Assembly (NCBI GenBank): GCA_019828565.1
Contig: JAHDYR010000025.1
Span: forward strand, 620,001 to 684,000
Direction of reading: 5' to 3'
Source of the DNA: Carpediemonas membranifera
Taxonomy: Eukaryota > Fornicata
Length of the DNA: 64,000 bases
Below, one piece after another: positions 21,353-29,742 of the stretch. Both the position numbers and the translations under genes were made by a program. The number at the start of each line of letters is the position of its first letter. The first letter of the stretch is position 1. The notes beneath the pieces are model-generated. The model was not told where the DNA came from and did no database searches. It was given only the letters and a program-made list of their open reading frames with translations.

Positions 21353-21663
21353 CGGGCACTGGACAAACGTCGCGATGTTGCTTGCCGATTACATGGTATA
21401 CATACCCAGCATGTATCGACCCCGCGCACCCGGGTCTGCCCGAGCAGCTCGACTGGCCTTATGACTATGAGCGTTGCTGCCAATGACGCCAACGAAGCAG
21501 AGACAGATTTTCTCGGGTGCCTTTGTCGCAAGAAGAAAGCTCGATCATCATCATACGCGTGTGACGTCGCCTACTCATCTCAACCACTGGCCTACGCCGA
21601 CCCAACTCCAGGTCGGTGCCTGGCGAATATCTTGGTTTAATAGAACACACGAGCATTCGGACT
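21353..21663. other. Intergenic, upstream of the giant gene
   Basis: 311 bases between the start of the giant minus-strand gene and the stop of the rhodanese gene, also on the minus strand. It should carry the promoter of the giant gene and the 3' end of the rhodanese transcript. I recognise no motif or RNA gene. Confidence 0.5.
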
Positions 21664-22191
21664 CTACTGAACATAACGGGTGGGAACGTCGACCGTGGGC
21701 ATGCCAGCCGCCTGATAAGCACGGAAACCACCGACCAAATCAGTTGCATGCACTAGGCCGAGCTCCCGCAAGTCTCTGGCAGCGAGCGAGGAGTGGAAAC
21801 CCTCATTACAGACAACAACAACCTCGTCGGCTGGCTCAGGCGCACCGGCCATCCGCCATGCCCCACGGGGGTCGAGGCGCCAGTCCATCACCAGGCGCTC
21901 GATGACGACGGCGCCAGGGATGTGTCCCTCGACGTCACGGGTGACGGCGGAACGAACGTCGATCACATGCGCACCACGGGCCTGGGCAGCGGGGAGATCT
22001 TCAGGCTCCACGCGTGTGATGCCCTTGCGGGAGTCAGCAAGGATTTCCTCGACGGAGCGGCCGGGAAGTGTACCGTTGGACGCCGAGCACTTTGCGCCTG
22101 CTTTCCTGGAATCATTGCAGCAGTTATTCGAGATATTGCAGTCATTTTCGCTGGTTTTAGCGCTGGAGGTCATTGCTGTGATGATGGGCAA
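21664..22191 (-). CDS. Rhodanese-domain protein
   Basis: 175 residues, one rhodanese domain at about 58-168. The signature VIDVRSAVTRDVEGHIPGAV (residues 76-95) is the conserved Asp-Val-Arg / Gly-His-Ile-Pro-Gly-Ala region, and VVCNEGFHSS holds the presumed catalytic Cys128 in a six-residue loop (CNEGFHS) of the size used by sulfurtransferases rather than the seven-residue loop of Cdc25-like phosphatases. It would carry persulfide sulfur on that cysteine, for example in sulfide or thiosulfate handling or tRNA thiolation; the substrate cannot be read from the sequence. The first about 40 residues are unusual: Ser/Asn-rich with four cysteines (C18, C24, C25, C35), possibly a targeting or metal-binding extension. 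Translation could instead begin at the second Met (residue 7). Confidence 0.85.
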   Translation of the reverse strand: MPIITAMTSSAKTSENDCNISNNCCNDSRKAGAKCSASNGTLPGRSVEEILADSRKGITRVEPEDLPAAQARGAHVIDVRSAVTRDVEGHIPGAVVIERLVMDWRLDPRGAWRMAGAPEPADEVVVVCNEGFHSSLAARDLRELGLVHATDLVGGFRAYQAAGMPTVDVPTRYVQ

Positions 22192-22720
22192 CGTGGGAAG
22201 CTTGGTATCGGGTCAAGATTGGTCCTGAGTCAATCCGAGACTTGACTGCGCCCGCCCCCAGTGTGGATCTTCACGCCATCGCACGGGTACTGCTTTCATG
22301 ACAAGGCAGTGTCGGGCGACAGCTCTTCTGAGCGATGCCGTCTGGATCTCACCTGATGAGGAGCGTCAGTTCACATGGGGATCTCAATGAGTAGAGAACT
22401 GTAATTCCTACTATTCACTTTGACCCGCGCGGCTTTTCTTCAGGGTGAACAGATGTGACATCGACACGATGAAGGCACGATGAGCCGAGAGGTTACTGGT
22501 GGATTCATAGGGCAGGCTGATTACTTTTGTATTCTGGATATTCTTGATACTCGCAGATTCTTGATTGTGTCCCAAATGAGATATTCTTGACACTTCGAGA
22601 CCACAAGATATCCAACAACAAGACAATGATGGCAAGAACGGCCCTTTGCCTGCTACTGCTACTTGCAATGGTTATGGCCTTCCGTACGGCCCAGATAACA
22701 ACGATCCCTTCAATAGCACA
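22192..22720. other. Intergenic with a signal-peptide-like gene remnant at its right end
   Basis: 529 bases upstream of the duplicated block. The first 400 show no gene. Near the right end an ATG at 22626 opens a plus-strand frame that reads MMARTALCLLLLLAMVMAFR, a typical cleavable signal peptide, and continues to 22720, where sequence shared with the second copy of the block begins. The frame then runs on for only about 33 codons inside the block in the wrong frame for its genes. This looks like the 5' end of a secreted-protein gene cut by insertion of the block, but a chance open frame cannot be excluded. Confidence 0.35.
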
Positions 22721-22755
22721 GTGTATGTGCAGTTTATGGCACATTCAGCTTGGCG

Positions 22756-23049
22756 ATGGAGCATCGCATCCTAGAGATCTCGAACCTGCCTTCAGACGCG
22801 ACGACAGAAGATATTTTTAAGCACTTTGGCCAATTCGGGCCAATCGTGCAGATCCGACGGTTTGTTCATTAGTTTCGGCGTTTATCCAGCGGAAATGCCC
22901 CACATACCCTCGGCAAGGCATACTGTGTGTATAAGGAGGTTAGCGATGCTGTTAAAGCGCGTCGAGAGCTTTCCGGAAAGCCCTTTCACCACCGCTTCCT
23001 GACGATGAAGCCCTATCAGGTCCCCAGGACCGTGAAACCCGAGCTGTGA
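22756..23049 (+). CDS. SF3B6: SF3B6 / SF3b p14 splicing factor, copy 1 (two exons)
   Basis: Join 22756-22859 and 22890-23049 (intron 22860-22889), encoding 87 residues. Exon 1 gives MEHRILEISNLPSDATTEDI...FGPIVQIR and exon 2 gives GNAPHTLGKAYCVYKEVSDA...LSGKPFHHRFLT. This follows human p14 closely: RILYIRNLP, FGKYGPIRQIR, GNTPETRGTAYVVYED, LSGFNVCNRYL. p14 is the RRM subunit of the U2 snRNP SF3b complex that sits at the branch-point adenosine. The protein lacks the about 20-residue N-terminal tail and the charged C-terminal helix of the human form (125 residues). Without removal of the intron, an in-frame TAG ends the frame in the middle of the RRM. The ATG at 22756 is the only one in frame; two earlier ATGs in the block are out of frame. 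The frame continues open beyond the TGA at 23047-23049. Confidence 0.85.
22860..22889 (+). other. 30-base spliceosomal intron in SF3B6 copy 1
   Basis: The intron begins GTTTGT and ends TTATCCAG. It splits an arginine codon (CG|C) exactly between the RRM pieces QIR and GNAP, where every SF3B6 protein is continuous. Its length is a multiple of three but it contains an in-frame TAG, so it is not part of the protein. No strong branch-point consensus is visible. The same intron is present at 32169-32198 in the second copy. Confidence 0.8.
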
Positions 23050-23172
23050 GGCACTGCGACCTGTAATAACTGTGGCAGTGATTGCTACCATTGGTATGAT
23101 CACACCAATCGGAATACTGCATGCCGGTATTGTGTCGTTTACCTCGAAAGGGTTGGGTGGTAAAACGCGCTT

Positions 23173-23490
23173 TCAATACTTCATTAGTCCCAGTGTCTGC
23201 TTTCGCTTCACAACCAGCATAGGATAGCCATGTGGGTATTTCTGAGCATTCCTCTCAGTCGCCTGACGCCTCAGAGCGATGGCGCGCCGTTGCTTGGCAT
23301 TGGCGTCCTCCATATCTTTGGCTGCCGAGTGCAGTGGATGCTGGGAAGTCAGCGCCCAGGTCAGAACAGCGCCCAGTGCACTCAGGGGTGGCCAATCAAA
23401 CGGAATTTTGATCGGGAGAACGTGCTTGTCAATATCATATGCTTGCGGAGCCATTAAAGGGCACCGGCTCTGCACTTCTGTGGGAAACAT
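23173..23490 (-). CDS. Small protein with one hydrophobic segment, unassigned
   Basis: 105 residues (or 93 if translation starts at Met13, 23454). The middle, WPPLSALGAVLTWALTS, could be a short membrane segment; after it comes a basic, helical tail (KDMEDANAKQRRAIALRRQA) ending in YPMLVVKRKQTLGLMKY. This could be a small tail- or signal-anchored protein of mitochondria-related organelles or the ER, but I do not recognise the family. The 5' end overlaps the divergent coiled-coil gene by 52 bases, or by 16 with the later Met. In the second copy of the block the frame is broken by one extra T, so either that copy is dead or the frame is not a gene. Confidence 0.5.
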   Translation of the reverse strand: MFPTEVQSRCPLMAPQAYDIDKHVLPIKIPFDWPPLSALGAVLTWALTSQHPLHSAAKDMEDANAKQRRAIALRRQATERNAQKYPHGYPMLVVKRKQTLGLMKY

Positions 23491-23933
23491 ACCTTGAGGA
23501 TTCCCGTGAATGCCAGAGAGCTATCGAAAACGCCGAGAGTTGCCTCCAGGGACTCGATTCCACTCAAAGGAGGGAAGAGGACGAGATGAGGAGAAGACAA
23601 CAAGAGATTGCAAGGCTGAAAGCTGCCATCCGTGAACTGGAGCAGAAGGAGCGCTCAAGACAGGCTTCCAAGAGCAGTGAAATCAAGCTCCGTCGCGCGC
23701 AACAGACGGAACTCGCAGACCTCGACGCCAAGTACAGGAGAGAGATCGCTTCACGCCGCTGTGTGATCGATGAGCTTCAGAAGGCCGGCGAGCGGGCGGG
23801 CCGAAGCACGGACGCCATCCAGCAGAGACGGATCGAGCGAGAGGAGGTGCTGCGCGGCCTCAAGAAGAAGATGCGGGCGCTCGATGAGGCGACATTCATG
23901 ATCTTGGAGGCTGAGAAGCAGCTCAGCGGGTAG
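23439..23933 (+). CDS. Coiled-coil protein, copy 1
   Basis: 164 residues, almost entirely predicted coiled coil from about residue 20 on: long runs of Glu, Arg, Gln and Lys with heptad-spaced Leu/Ile (for example QQEIARLKAAIRELEQKERS and LRGLKKKMRALDEATF). No other domain is present. It lies 125 bases upstream of SPAG16 on the same strand, so a ciliary or basal-body role is conceivable, but that is inferred only from position. The ATG at 23439 overlaps the divergent small frame on the other strand; the next in-frame Met is at residue 49, which would remove part of the coil. The copy at 32749 encodes the same protein. Confidence 0.7.
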   Translation: MLAEPLKGTGSALLWETYLEDSRECQRAIENAESCLQGLDSTQRREEDEMRRRQQEIARLKAAIRELEQKERSRQASKSSEIKLRRAQQTELADLDAKYRREIASRRCVIDELQKAGERAGRSTDAIQQRRIEREEVLRGLKKKMRALDEATFMILEAEKQLSG

Positions 23934-24058
23934 GGCATGTGAGTGTTGAAGCCCACCCTTGAAGCCGACCTTGACGCTGATCCCGAGTAAAGCAGCTTAC
24001 TGTTCACTGGTGAGGCGGGGACGCCGGTAGTGGCGGGTGCAGGCAGACCCAGGGTCGG

Positions 24059-25831
24059 ATGACGAGTTCAAGGAGGAGAACACAAACAATGGCCGACGAG
24101 GACGAATTCAAAGACGTACAGCTGTCAGACTCGTCCGATAGCGACGAAGACTCCTTGAAACAGCTGAAATTGGACATGATCTCCAAGGATGTCGAGAAAT
24201 TTCAGATGACCGAATCGAACACTGTCGTTCCGAAGCCGCCGAGGCCCGCGCAGGACGGAAACCGCCCCGACACGATTGAGGACTTCATCAGAAACTTCCT
24301 GTCTCGCACAAACATGTCTGAGACGCTGGAGGCGTTCCAAGAGGAATGGCACGACGCGCAGGCGCGGAACGCTGGCATGATGGACGAGGCGCTGAGCCTC
24401 CCGAGCGTGTACGCGGAGAACCAGGCGCTGGAGGAGCGCATCCGCGCCATGCAGCAGGAGATGAGGCGGCTGCAGGCCCTCGCGGCAGACTCGAAGAAGG
24501 TGTACAGCCGGCTGTCGAACGCGCGCGACTACCAGAAGATGAACCACCGTCGCGTCGTCCTCGACAAGCACAAGATCATGCGCCAGGTCAAGCAGAAGCT
24601 ACACAAGATCGACGCGGCCGAGCCCGAGCTCCTCGAGATGACGCGCAAGTACGAAGTCGCGATGCGCGAACGCATGGTCACGAAGCTTGAGCGTGACCGT
24701 CTTGCTGACCGTCTGGCCACGCTGGAGAAGAGCGTCGCTGTCGAGGAGCCCAAGGAGGAGACGCCTCCCCCGCCTGACCGCACGCCGAAGAAGAAGAAGC
24801 GCAAGACGCTGACGATGGGGCCCGACGACGAGGAGCGCATCTACGAGGCGTGGGATACCGCGTACAACATGGAGCGCACTCGCGTCGAGATGTTCCACTG
24901 CGTGCGGTCGATCACGGCGCACGACAGCGGCGTCAACGGCATCTACACGCTCTGCAACAACGGCGAGGACGTCATGCTGCTCACGGCTGGTAACGACGGC
25001 ACGTGGAAGCTCTTTGACGGCACGCCTGGCGGCAGCGACACGCCCGTCATCGTCGGCCACGGCCACGCGGACTGGCTCTCGTCCGTGAGCATGGGCATCC
25101 ACGACGGCGGCACCAAGGCCACGATCGTGTCGACCGGCGGCGGTGACAACCGTGTGATCATGTACGACGCGACGACGGGCCTTGGGAGCGTGCTGGCGAC
25201 CGAGGAGGCGCCGCTGTGGGCGTCGGACTTCCACCACTCGGGCGAGTTCTTCTTGACCGCGGGGCACCGCGTCGTCAAGCTGTGGGACGTCGAGCGCAGC
25301 TGCTTCAGCACTCGCGAGCACACGTGCGCCGTCAACTCGGTGCGCTTCCGGCCGCTCAGCAACCTCTTCTGCACGGCGTCTGCCGACAACTCAGTGTCCA
25401 TCTGGGACCCGCGCGTCGACGCCAGCTGCGTCGCCACCATGTTCCACAGCACCGCTGTCAACGACGCCATCTTTTCGCCCGACGGGCAGCGGCTGCTTTC
25501 GTGTGATGCGTCAGGCTACATCGCTGTGCACGACATTCGCGCGACGAAGACGGCGCTCGACACAATCCCGCCTGTCGCGTTCCCCACCTCGCAGGGCGGC
25601 TACGGCGCCAACTCGATCGCGGTCGACCCGAGCGGGCAGACTGTCGTCGTCGGCACTAACGCCAACGAGATCCGCGTGCTCAACCTCGAGGGCGAGCAGA
25701 ACTCGATCAGCACGCTCGACTCGTCGCCGCACGTGGACGCGGTGAACGCTGTTCGGATCCACAGCGACGCGATGCGGACACTTCTGTACACCGCGAGCAG
25801 CGACGGCAGCGTCAAGATCTGGAGCACGTGA
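24059..25831 (+). CDS. SPAG16: SPAG16/PF20 axonemal central-apparatus protein, copy 1
   Basis: 590 residues. An acidic N-terminus is followed by a LisH-like helical motif, DTIEDFIRNFLSRTNMSETL (about residues 74-93), then FQEEW, matching the conserved PF20 region. A coiled coil spans about 125-240, with a basic linker (PKKKKRKTL). From about 285 to the end is a seven-blade WD40 propeller; VVKLWDVE, VSIWDPR and VKIWST mark blade ends. PF20/SPAG16 sits in the bridge between the two central-pair microtubules of motile 9+2 flagella and is needed for beating, so this is strong evidence for motile flagella. Met11, in an AACAATGG context, may be the real start. The second copy differs by one residue (Asp here, Glu there, at ITAHD/ESGVNG). 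Confidence 0.9.
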   Translation: MTSSRRRTQTMADEDEFKDVQLSDSSDSDEDSLKQLKLDMISKDVEKFQMTESNTVVPKPPRPAQDGNRPDTIEDFIRNFLSRTNMSETLEAFQEEWHDAQARNAGMMDEALSLPSVYAENQALEERIRAMQQEMRRLQALAADSKKVYSRLSNARDYQKMNHRRVVLDKHKIMRQVKQKLHKIDAAEPELLEMTRKYEVAMRERMVTKLERDRLADRLATLEKSVAVEEPKEETPPPPDRTPKKKKRKTLTMGPDDEERIYEAWDTAYNMERTRVEMFHCVRSITAHDSGVNGIYTLCNNGEDVMLLTAGNDGTWKLFDGTPGGSDTPVIVGHGHADWLSSVSMGIHDGGTKATIVSTGGGDNRVIMYDATTGLGSVLATEEAPLWASDFHHSGEFFLTAGHRVVKLWDVERSCFSTREHTCAVNSVRFRPLSNLFCTASADNSVSIWDPRVDASCVATMFHSTAVNDAIFSPDGQRLLSCDASGYIAVHDIRATKTALDTIPPVAFPTSQGGYGANSIAVDPSGQTVVVGTNANEIRVLNLEGEQNSISTLDSSPHVDAVNAVRIHSDAMRTLLYTASSDGSVKIWST

Positions 25832-25960
25832 GCGGTGTGTATATAGATGTTTTTTAAACCGTGTCAGGTCCTTTATGTAATTATGTAATTCCCTTTTGGG
25901 AGTGATCGCAGACGCTTGTTACAGCTGTGGTTTCAGTGAAGAGGCAGCACCGGTATGCCT

Positions 25961-26104
25961 CTAGCGCGCCTCGTCTACCTCTATTTCCGGCACCGCCATC
26001 CAGCAGGTGTCGTCTGGGACGGCCGTGCTGGTCACCTCGGGCATGGCGAGGGGGTCCCGACCCAGCCAGATGAAGCGGGTCAGCATTGATCTCTCAAGCC
26101 TCGA
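25961..26104 (-). pseudogene. Truncated 3' end of the actin-like gene
   Basis: These 144 bases equal the last 48 codons, including the stop, of the gene at 35271-35915, and end where the duplicated block ends. There is no start or upstream coding sequence, so this is a leftover of the duplication. One silent-looking difference (C versus T in GGCAC[C/T]GCC) separates the two copies. Confidence 0.85.
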
Positions 26105-26788
26105 CAGACGGGCATGACACTCCTTGTACGTTTGGATTCACTGCATGGCTAAGCGAGGCAGGGTTCTATTTATTGGGCACGCTTGTACACGAAAACCAGA
26201 ACTTACGTCGTATCACAAGCGGCCGGCTGAAACCAGCCATTCCTCCGTGACCCTGCCCGGCTGCGCTAGTGCCCGCAACCGTACTTCTGCGAGCACTTGG
26301 CCAGAGTGATAGCCATATGATGGGAGTTGCACCTTCTCCTGCCAACAGTATCAACAACCAACTCAACGATAGCAGGGCGGCCAGTGGTCTTCCCAACGCG
26401 GCATGCCATGATATCTTGAGCAAGATATGACTGCTGGGCATCGACTCCCGGACAGAAGCAGCCGAGTCACACAAGCCATTTAGTGGTGTCAGGAAGCTCC
26501 GGGCTGGGTCGAGTCTGCAAGAGAGGAGACATGATCCGTCTCGACTGGGGCAAACTCGACTGCCCAAAAAGCCCGTTCTTCTAAGCACACACACCCGCCC
26601 CCGGATGCCGTTGCGTTGACGGGCGCATTGCTTGAACAAAATGGGTTGAGAAAAAAGAGAAACGGCCTAAATGAAGCTGGAATGCCCCAACCGCGACTCT
26701 GACCAGAGTTGACCTGTCGACTTTTGACGACTTTGGGACTTGACGTCCCTGTGAGAAGACTACACAGATTTGCACAAACCACGCGGAA
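26105..26788. other. Intergenic between duplicated block and RCC1-like gene
   Basis: 684 bases with no convincing gene. It contains a short dispersed repeat (26247-26330, described separately) and should hold the promoter of the plus-strand gene at 26789. The short open frames on the minus strand have no domain or family resemblance. Confidence 0.5.
26247..26330. repeat. 84-bp dispersed repeat, copy 1
   Basis: Starts GTGACCCTGCCCGGCTGCG and ends GGGAGTTGC. It matches 58998-59081 in the same orientation without net length change and about 90% identity. Both copies lie upstream of an RCC1-like family gene, although those genes are on opposite strands. It could be a conserved regulatory element, or a relic of an older duplication. 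Confidence 0.75.
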
Positions 26789-28468
26789 ATGACAGCTAAA
26801 GCGCCAGAGATAAGCAAAGATGAACTTGTTGAGTTGTATAGTATTGCTAGTACCGTCACACGGGACCTTCCCGGCAACATTCCCGGCTTCCTCAAGGCAG
26901 CCTATGAAGCACAGTTCAAAGCCCGTTTCCCGAAGAAAATTGCGGCAGTCGAGACAGATATGTCAAAGAGCGATCTTGTAGCCACGCTTGAGGCGCTCAA
27001 AGGCTTTAACCCAGAGGCCCAAGCATCTATTGACCGAGCTTGCACAGTATTGACCGACGGCGCAGCGCTCTCCATGAATATCGAGCTGAAGGAGGGCCAA
27101 GGCCTCCCCGTAGCACTGCACACGCTGCTCCAGGGCACTGTGTGGGCGATCCTCATGTGCGGCATCGCCGACCCGGACTTCACCCCCAGCAAGCTCCGTC
27201 ATCGGGCCCCCGCCAGAAAGAGAGATCAGTACACTGCTAAGGCTAGACACCTCTGGTTCATGTGCAAGAAGTTCTACTTCGCCCATCAGATGTCGGAGAA
27301 GGACGGCTGGCAGTCAGCCAAATGGCCCTGCTCGCGCTTGTACTCCGGCCGCCTCTTCGTCAAAGAAGGTCACGTACAGTTGCCCGAGTATGCCCACAGC
27401 TACTTCAAGTACACCCGTGTCCGCGTCCCGGCCGTCTTGGCAGTCGAGATGTCCGCCAAGCCGATGGACTGGCCCGTTTTGGTCACATCAAAGGGACTTT
27501 ACCTCTGGAGTATCGCCCATAACGAAGACGAGGGTCGCAATGAGGATCTTGCCCCAAGACTGATGGAGTTCCGCCACTGCAACAGCGCTGTCGCGTCCTT
27601 TTACGACAGTCTGCCCGTCTGGCACAAGAATCGAATCGTGGTCGACCTGCAGGTGAGGAAGCACGCTCTCTTGTGCACACCAGTTGGCGCGTGCTTCACA
27701 TTACCCGGAGAACCCTTCTTCTTGACCGCTCACGACATGCCACCCTCCTTCATACCCACGAAAGCCCGCATGACGCGCTACGTCGATGTGTTCTCCTCAG
27801 AAACGACCCATATGATCACTGGATACAACGAGCGCGGGGAGCTCGGCTTTGGCCAGCAGCTGGGGTATCGGCAGGATCCCGTCCGGCATTACAAGAAGTT
27901 CCCCCTGCCGTTCGAGGGATTTGCCGGAGACAGCCAGGGGCAGGGCTTCAACGTCTTTGTGCTCGGCGGCCGGGTGTGTTACGCGGGGGTCGTGCCCCAG
28001 TACCGCGAGCTCGGGGAGCTACACACCGTGTTCCGCCACTTCCTCCACCTTGAGTGCAACGACGGGCTTCACCGGATGGAAGACGGGGAGATAGTGATGC
28101 CGCTGACCGAGCTGACGTTCCCGGAGACCGTGAAGCGCTTCTGGTGCACGAGCATCGCAGTCTACTGTGTTTACGAGGGCCGCACCGAGGTGACCCTCGA
28201 CAACAACTGCAGCGTCCCCCCTGCACCCGATACGGTCACATACAGCCTCCCCTTCGAGGCCACGGGGGTGACTGCAGCGGCACGTGGCGAGGAAGACGGC
28301 GACCGGTTCTTCAGAGACAGCGAAGCAGTTTGGTGGTGCGTTAAGGAGGAATGGAACGTCGACATGCCGACGTTCGGGGAGCCCATGGCGATGGATGACG
28401 GCAGCATGGACGAGCTCCTCTTCGTGCTTCGGGCCGACGAGATTGTGCCTGTCAACCACGTGGTGTGA
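26789..28468 (+). CDS. RCC1-like family protein (member c)
   Basis: 559 residues, complete. Residues 1-90 are helical. LSMNIELKEGQGLPVALHTL and the following GIADPDF form the ankyrin-like pair; RHLWFMCKKFYFAHQMSEKDGW is the family block; the remainder is an RCC1-type propeller (for example VLVTSKGLYLWSI, MITGYNERGELGFGQQLGY and VLGGRVCYAGVV). The function is unknown. The 3' end (last 41 codons and the downstream region) lies inside a 1.4-kb segment that is repeated at 56946, so this member has donated sequence to, or exchanged it with, the 57-kb locus. Its stop is 102 bases from the stop of the convergent member at 28571. Confidence 0.85.
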   Translation: MTAKAPEISKDELVELYSIASTVTRDLPGNIPGFLKAAYEAQFKARFPKKIAAVETDMSKSDLVATLEALKGFNPEAQASIDRACTVLTDGAALSMNIELKEGQGLPVALHTLLQGTVWAILMCGIADPDFTPSKLRHRAPARKRDQYTAKARHLWFMCKKFYFAHQMSEKDGWQSAKWPCSRLYSGRLFVKEGHVQLPEYAHSYFKYTRVRVPAVLAVEMSAKPMDWPVLVTSKGLYLWSIAHNEDEGRNEDLAPRLMEFRHCNSAVASFYDSLPVWHKNRIVVDLQVRKHALLCTPVGACFTLPGEPFFLTAHDMPPSFIPTKARMTRYVDVFSSETTHMITGYNERGELGFGQQLGYRQDPVRHYKKFPLPFEGFAGDSQGQGFNVFVLGGRVCYAGVVPQYRELGELHTVFRHFLHLECNDGLHRMEDGEIVMPLTELTFPETVKRFWCTSIAVYCVYEGRTEVTLDNNCSVPPAPDTVTYSLPFEATGVTAAARGEEDGDRFFRDSEAVWWCVKEEWNVDMPTFGEPMAMDDGSMDELLFVLRADEIVPVNHVV

Positions 28469-29742
28469 GTGACTCTTCCTGCATGCACGCGTCAGCTATA
28501 AAGCAAACTGGGTTTGATGAGTTCTTTTATGCCAACCACGCTTCAGGCGCTCCAGCGTCTGAAGGCTCATTCAGATGCCCGTCTCGGCCGGGGTCCACGG
28601 GTCGACGTCGACTGGGGTAATCTCACGCTCTTCTCGAGAAGATGGCGGCACACACGCGACCAGCTCAGCCACCCCATCTGACACTCTGCCCACTTTGAAC
28701 CACTGGTCGGTGGGGTCGCGGAACGAATGGACACACTGGCCACCTGACATTCTTCTGCCAAGTGCTGTCGCCTTAAAGGGCACAGAGCACTGCTTGTCGT
28801 AATCACACAGATGAGTGCTGCCCTCATTGACCCAGACGAGAGTCAACTGGTCACAAAAGAACCCCTTGACCCTCGCAAGGAAGCGGAGCGGGGTGGCTGT
28901 GAGGCACCTGTCGCCCTCTCTGTATCCTGGCAGCAGGCCAGACTGGACGATATGAGAGAGGACTTGCCCGGCGAACAGCAGCTGACGGCTGCTGAGGAAG
29001 ACATGGAAGGATTGAGATGGCATGATCCGGTCGACTCTGAAAGGAAGCTCCTCGAAGCCAGCCATATCATTCTCGTGCCCGAGTCCCAGCTGGCCATGAC
29101 AGTTATTGCCACTGATCACATACCGATTGCACATGGAGAGTATGACAATATCATATTCATGCACGATGTGATCTGGGATAAATCCAGCGGGCACAGTGAC
29201 TGGGTGGAAGCGGTTATCGTATTCTTGAACAAGGTCTGTATACCATCGTGTCTCGTCGCCCGCCATGACAGTGCCGACCGGGGTGACTATGAACGTCTGC
29301 CATCCCTTCATCGACACATCAGTCACCATCGTATGCTTCTCCCAAGGGGGCAGGCTGGCCTCGAGCTCGGCGACCTTGGTACAGGCGGGGAAGGTGAGGC
29401 GGGTCGGGTCGACGAACTCAGATGACTTGAACCCCAGCTGGCCATTTCCGCTATACCCCCATCTCCACATGCCCTTGGGCGTCCTGGCGATGTGGGTGAT
29501 CACGTTGCTCTCGACCTCGAGGGCCCTGGGCATCCTGGCCCTGGTGAGGGCGGTGTGGTTGGCAGTACTGAGCATGAAGAGTCGGCCCATGTACATGCGG
29601 TGGTGGTGGCATATGTCGTGCCAATTCCACTGATAGCTCTCGCCGTCCTTCTCTGCCACATTCAGCGCGAAGAAGAACTTGCGGCAGAGGAACCAGAGGC
29701 ACTTGGCCTCGGGGGTGAGAGCCTTGCGGATCTTGTTATGCA
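28346..29742. repeat. 1.4-kb exchanged segment, copy 1
   Basis: Matches 56946-58342 in the same orientation with only a handful of differences (at least three substitutions seen). It spans the last 41 codons of the plus-strand gene (26789-28468), the convergent gap, and the C-terminal two thirds of the minus-strand gene (28571-30436). Both edges fall inside coding sequence, which points to recombination or gene conversion rather than duplication of whole genes. Confidence 0.95.

Larger units (their letters stand above)
22721..26104. repeat. Segmental duplication, left copy (3384 bp)
   Basis: This stretch matches 32030-35414 in the same orientation with only about seven differences (six substitutions and one inserted T in the right copy), roughly 99.8% identity. 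It carries SF3B6, a small minus-strand frame, a coiled-coil gene, SPAG16 and the last 144 bases of an actin-like gene. The left edge is sharp: 22720 is A where the other copy has T, and similarity stops. The right edge ends in ...AAGCCTCGA at 26104. Because the actin-like gene is whole in the right copy and cut here, this left copy is probably the derived one. Confidence 0.95.

Noticed and set aside
22587-22820. A single 77-codon gene spanning the duplication edge
   Set aside because: Its second half reads SF3B6 exon 1 in the wrong frame, and the junction is a duplication breakpoint, so only the first part may be a gene remnant.
22756-22874. A truncated RRM protein ending at the TAG
   Set aside because: The rest of the RRM follows in frame after 30 bases with GT and AG ends, so splicing explains it better than truncation; the second copy has the same structure.
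24125-25321. Minus-strand frames (148, 240 and 175 codons) opposite SPAG16
   Set aside because: Antisense shadows in GC-rich coding sequence; the plus strand encodes a well-conserved protein.
26166-26895. Three minus-strand frames between the duplicated block and the RCC1-like gene
   Set aside because: They overlap one another and a non-coding repeat, lack domains and have irregular composition.
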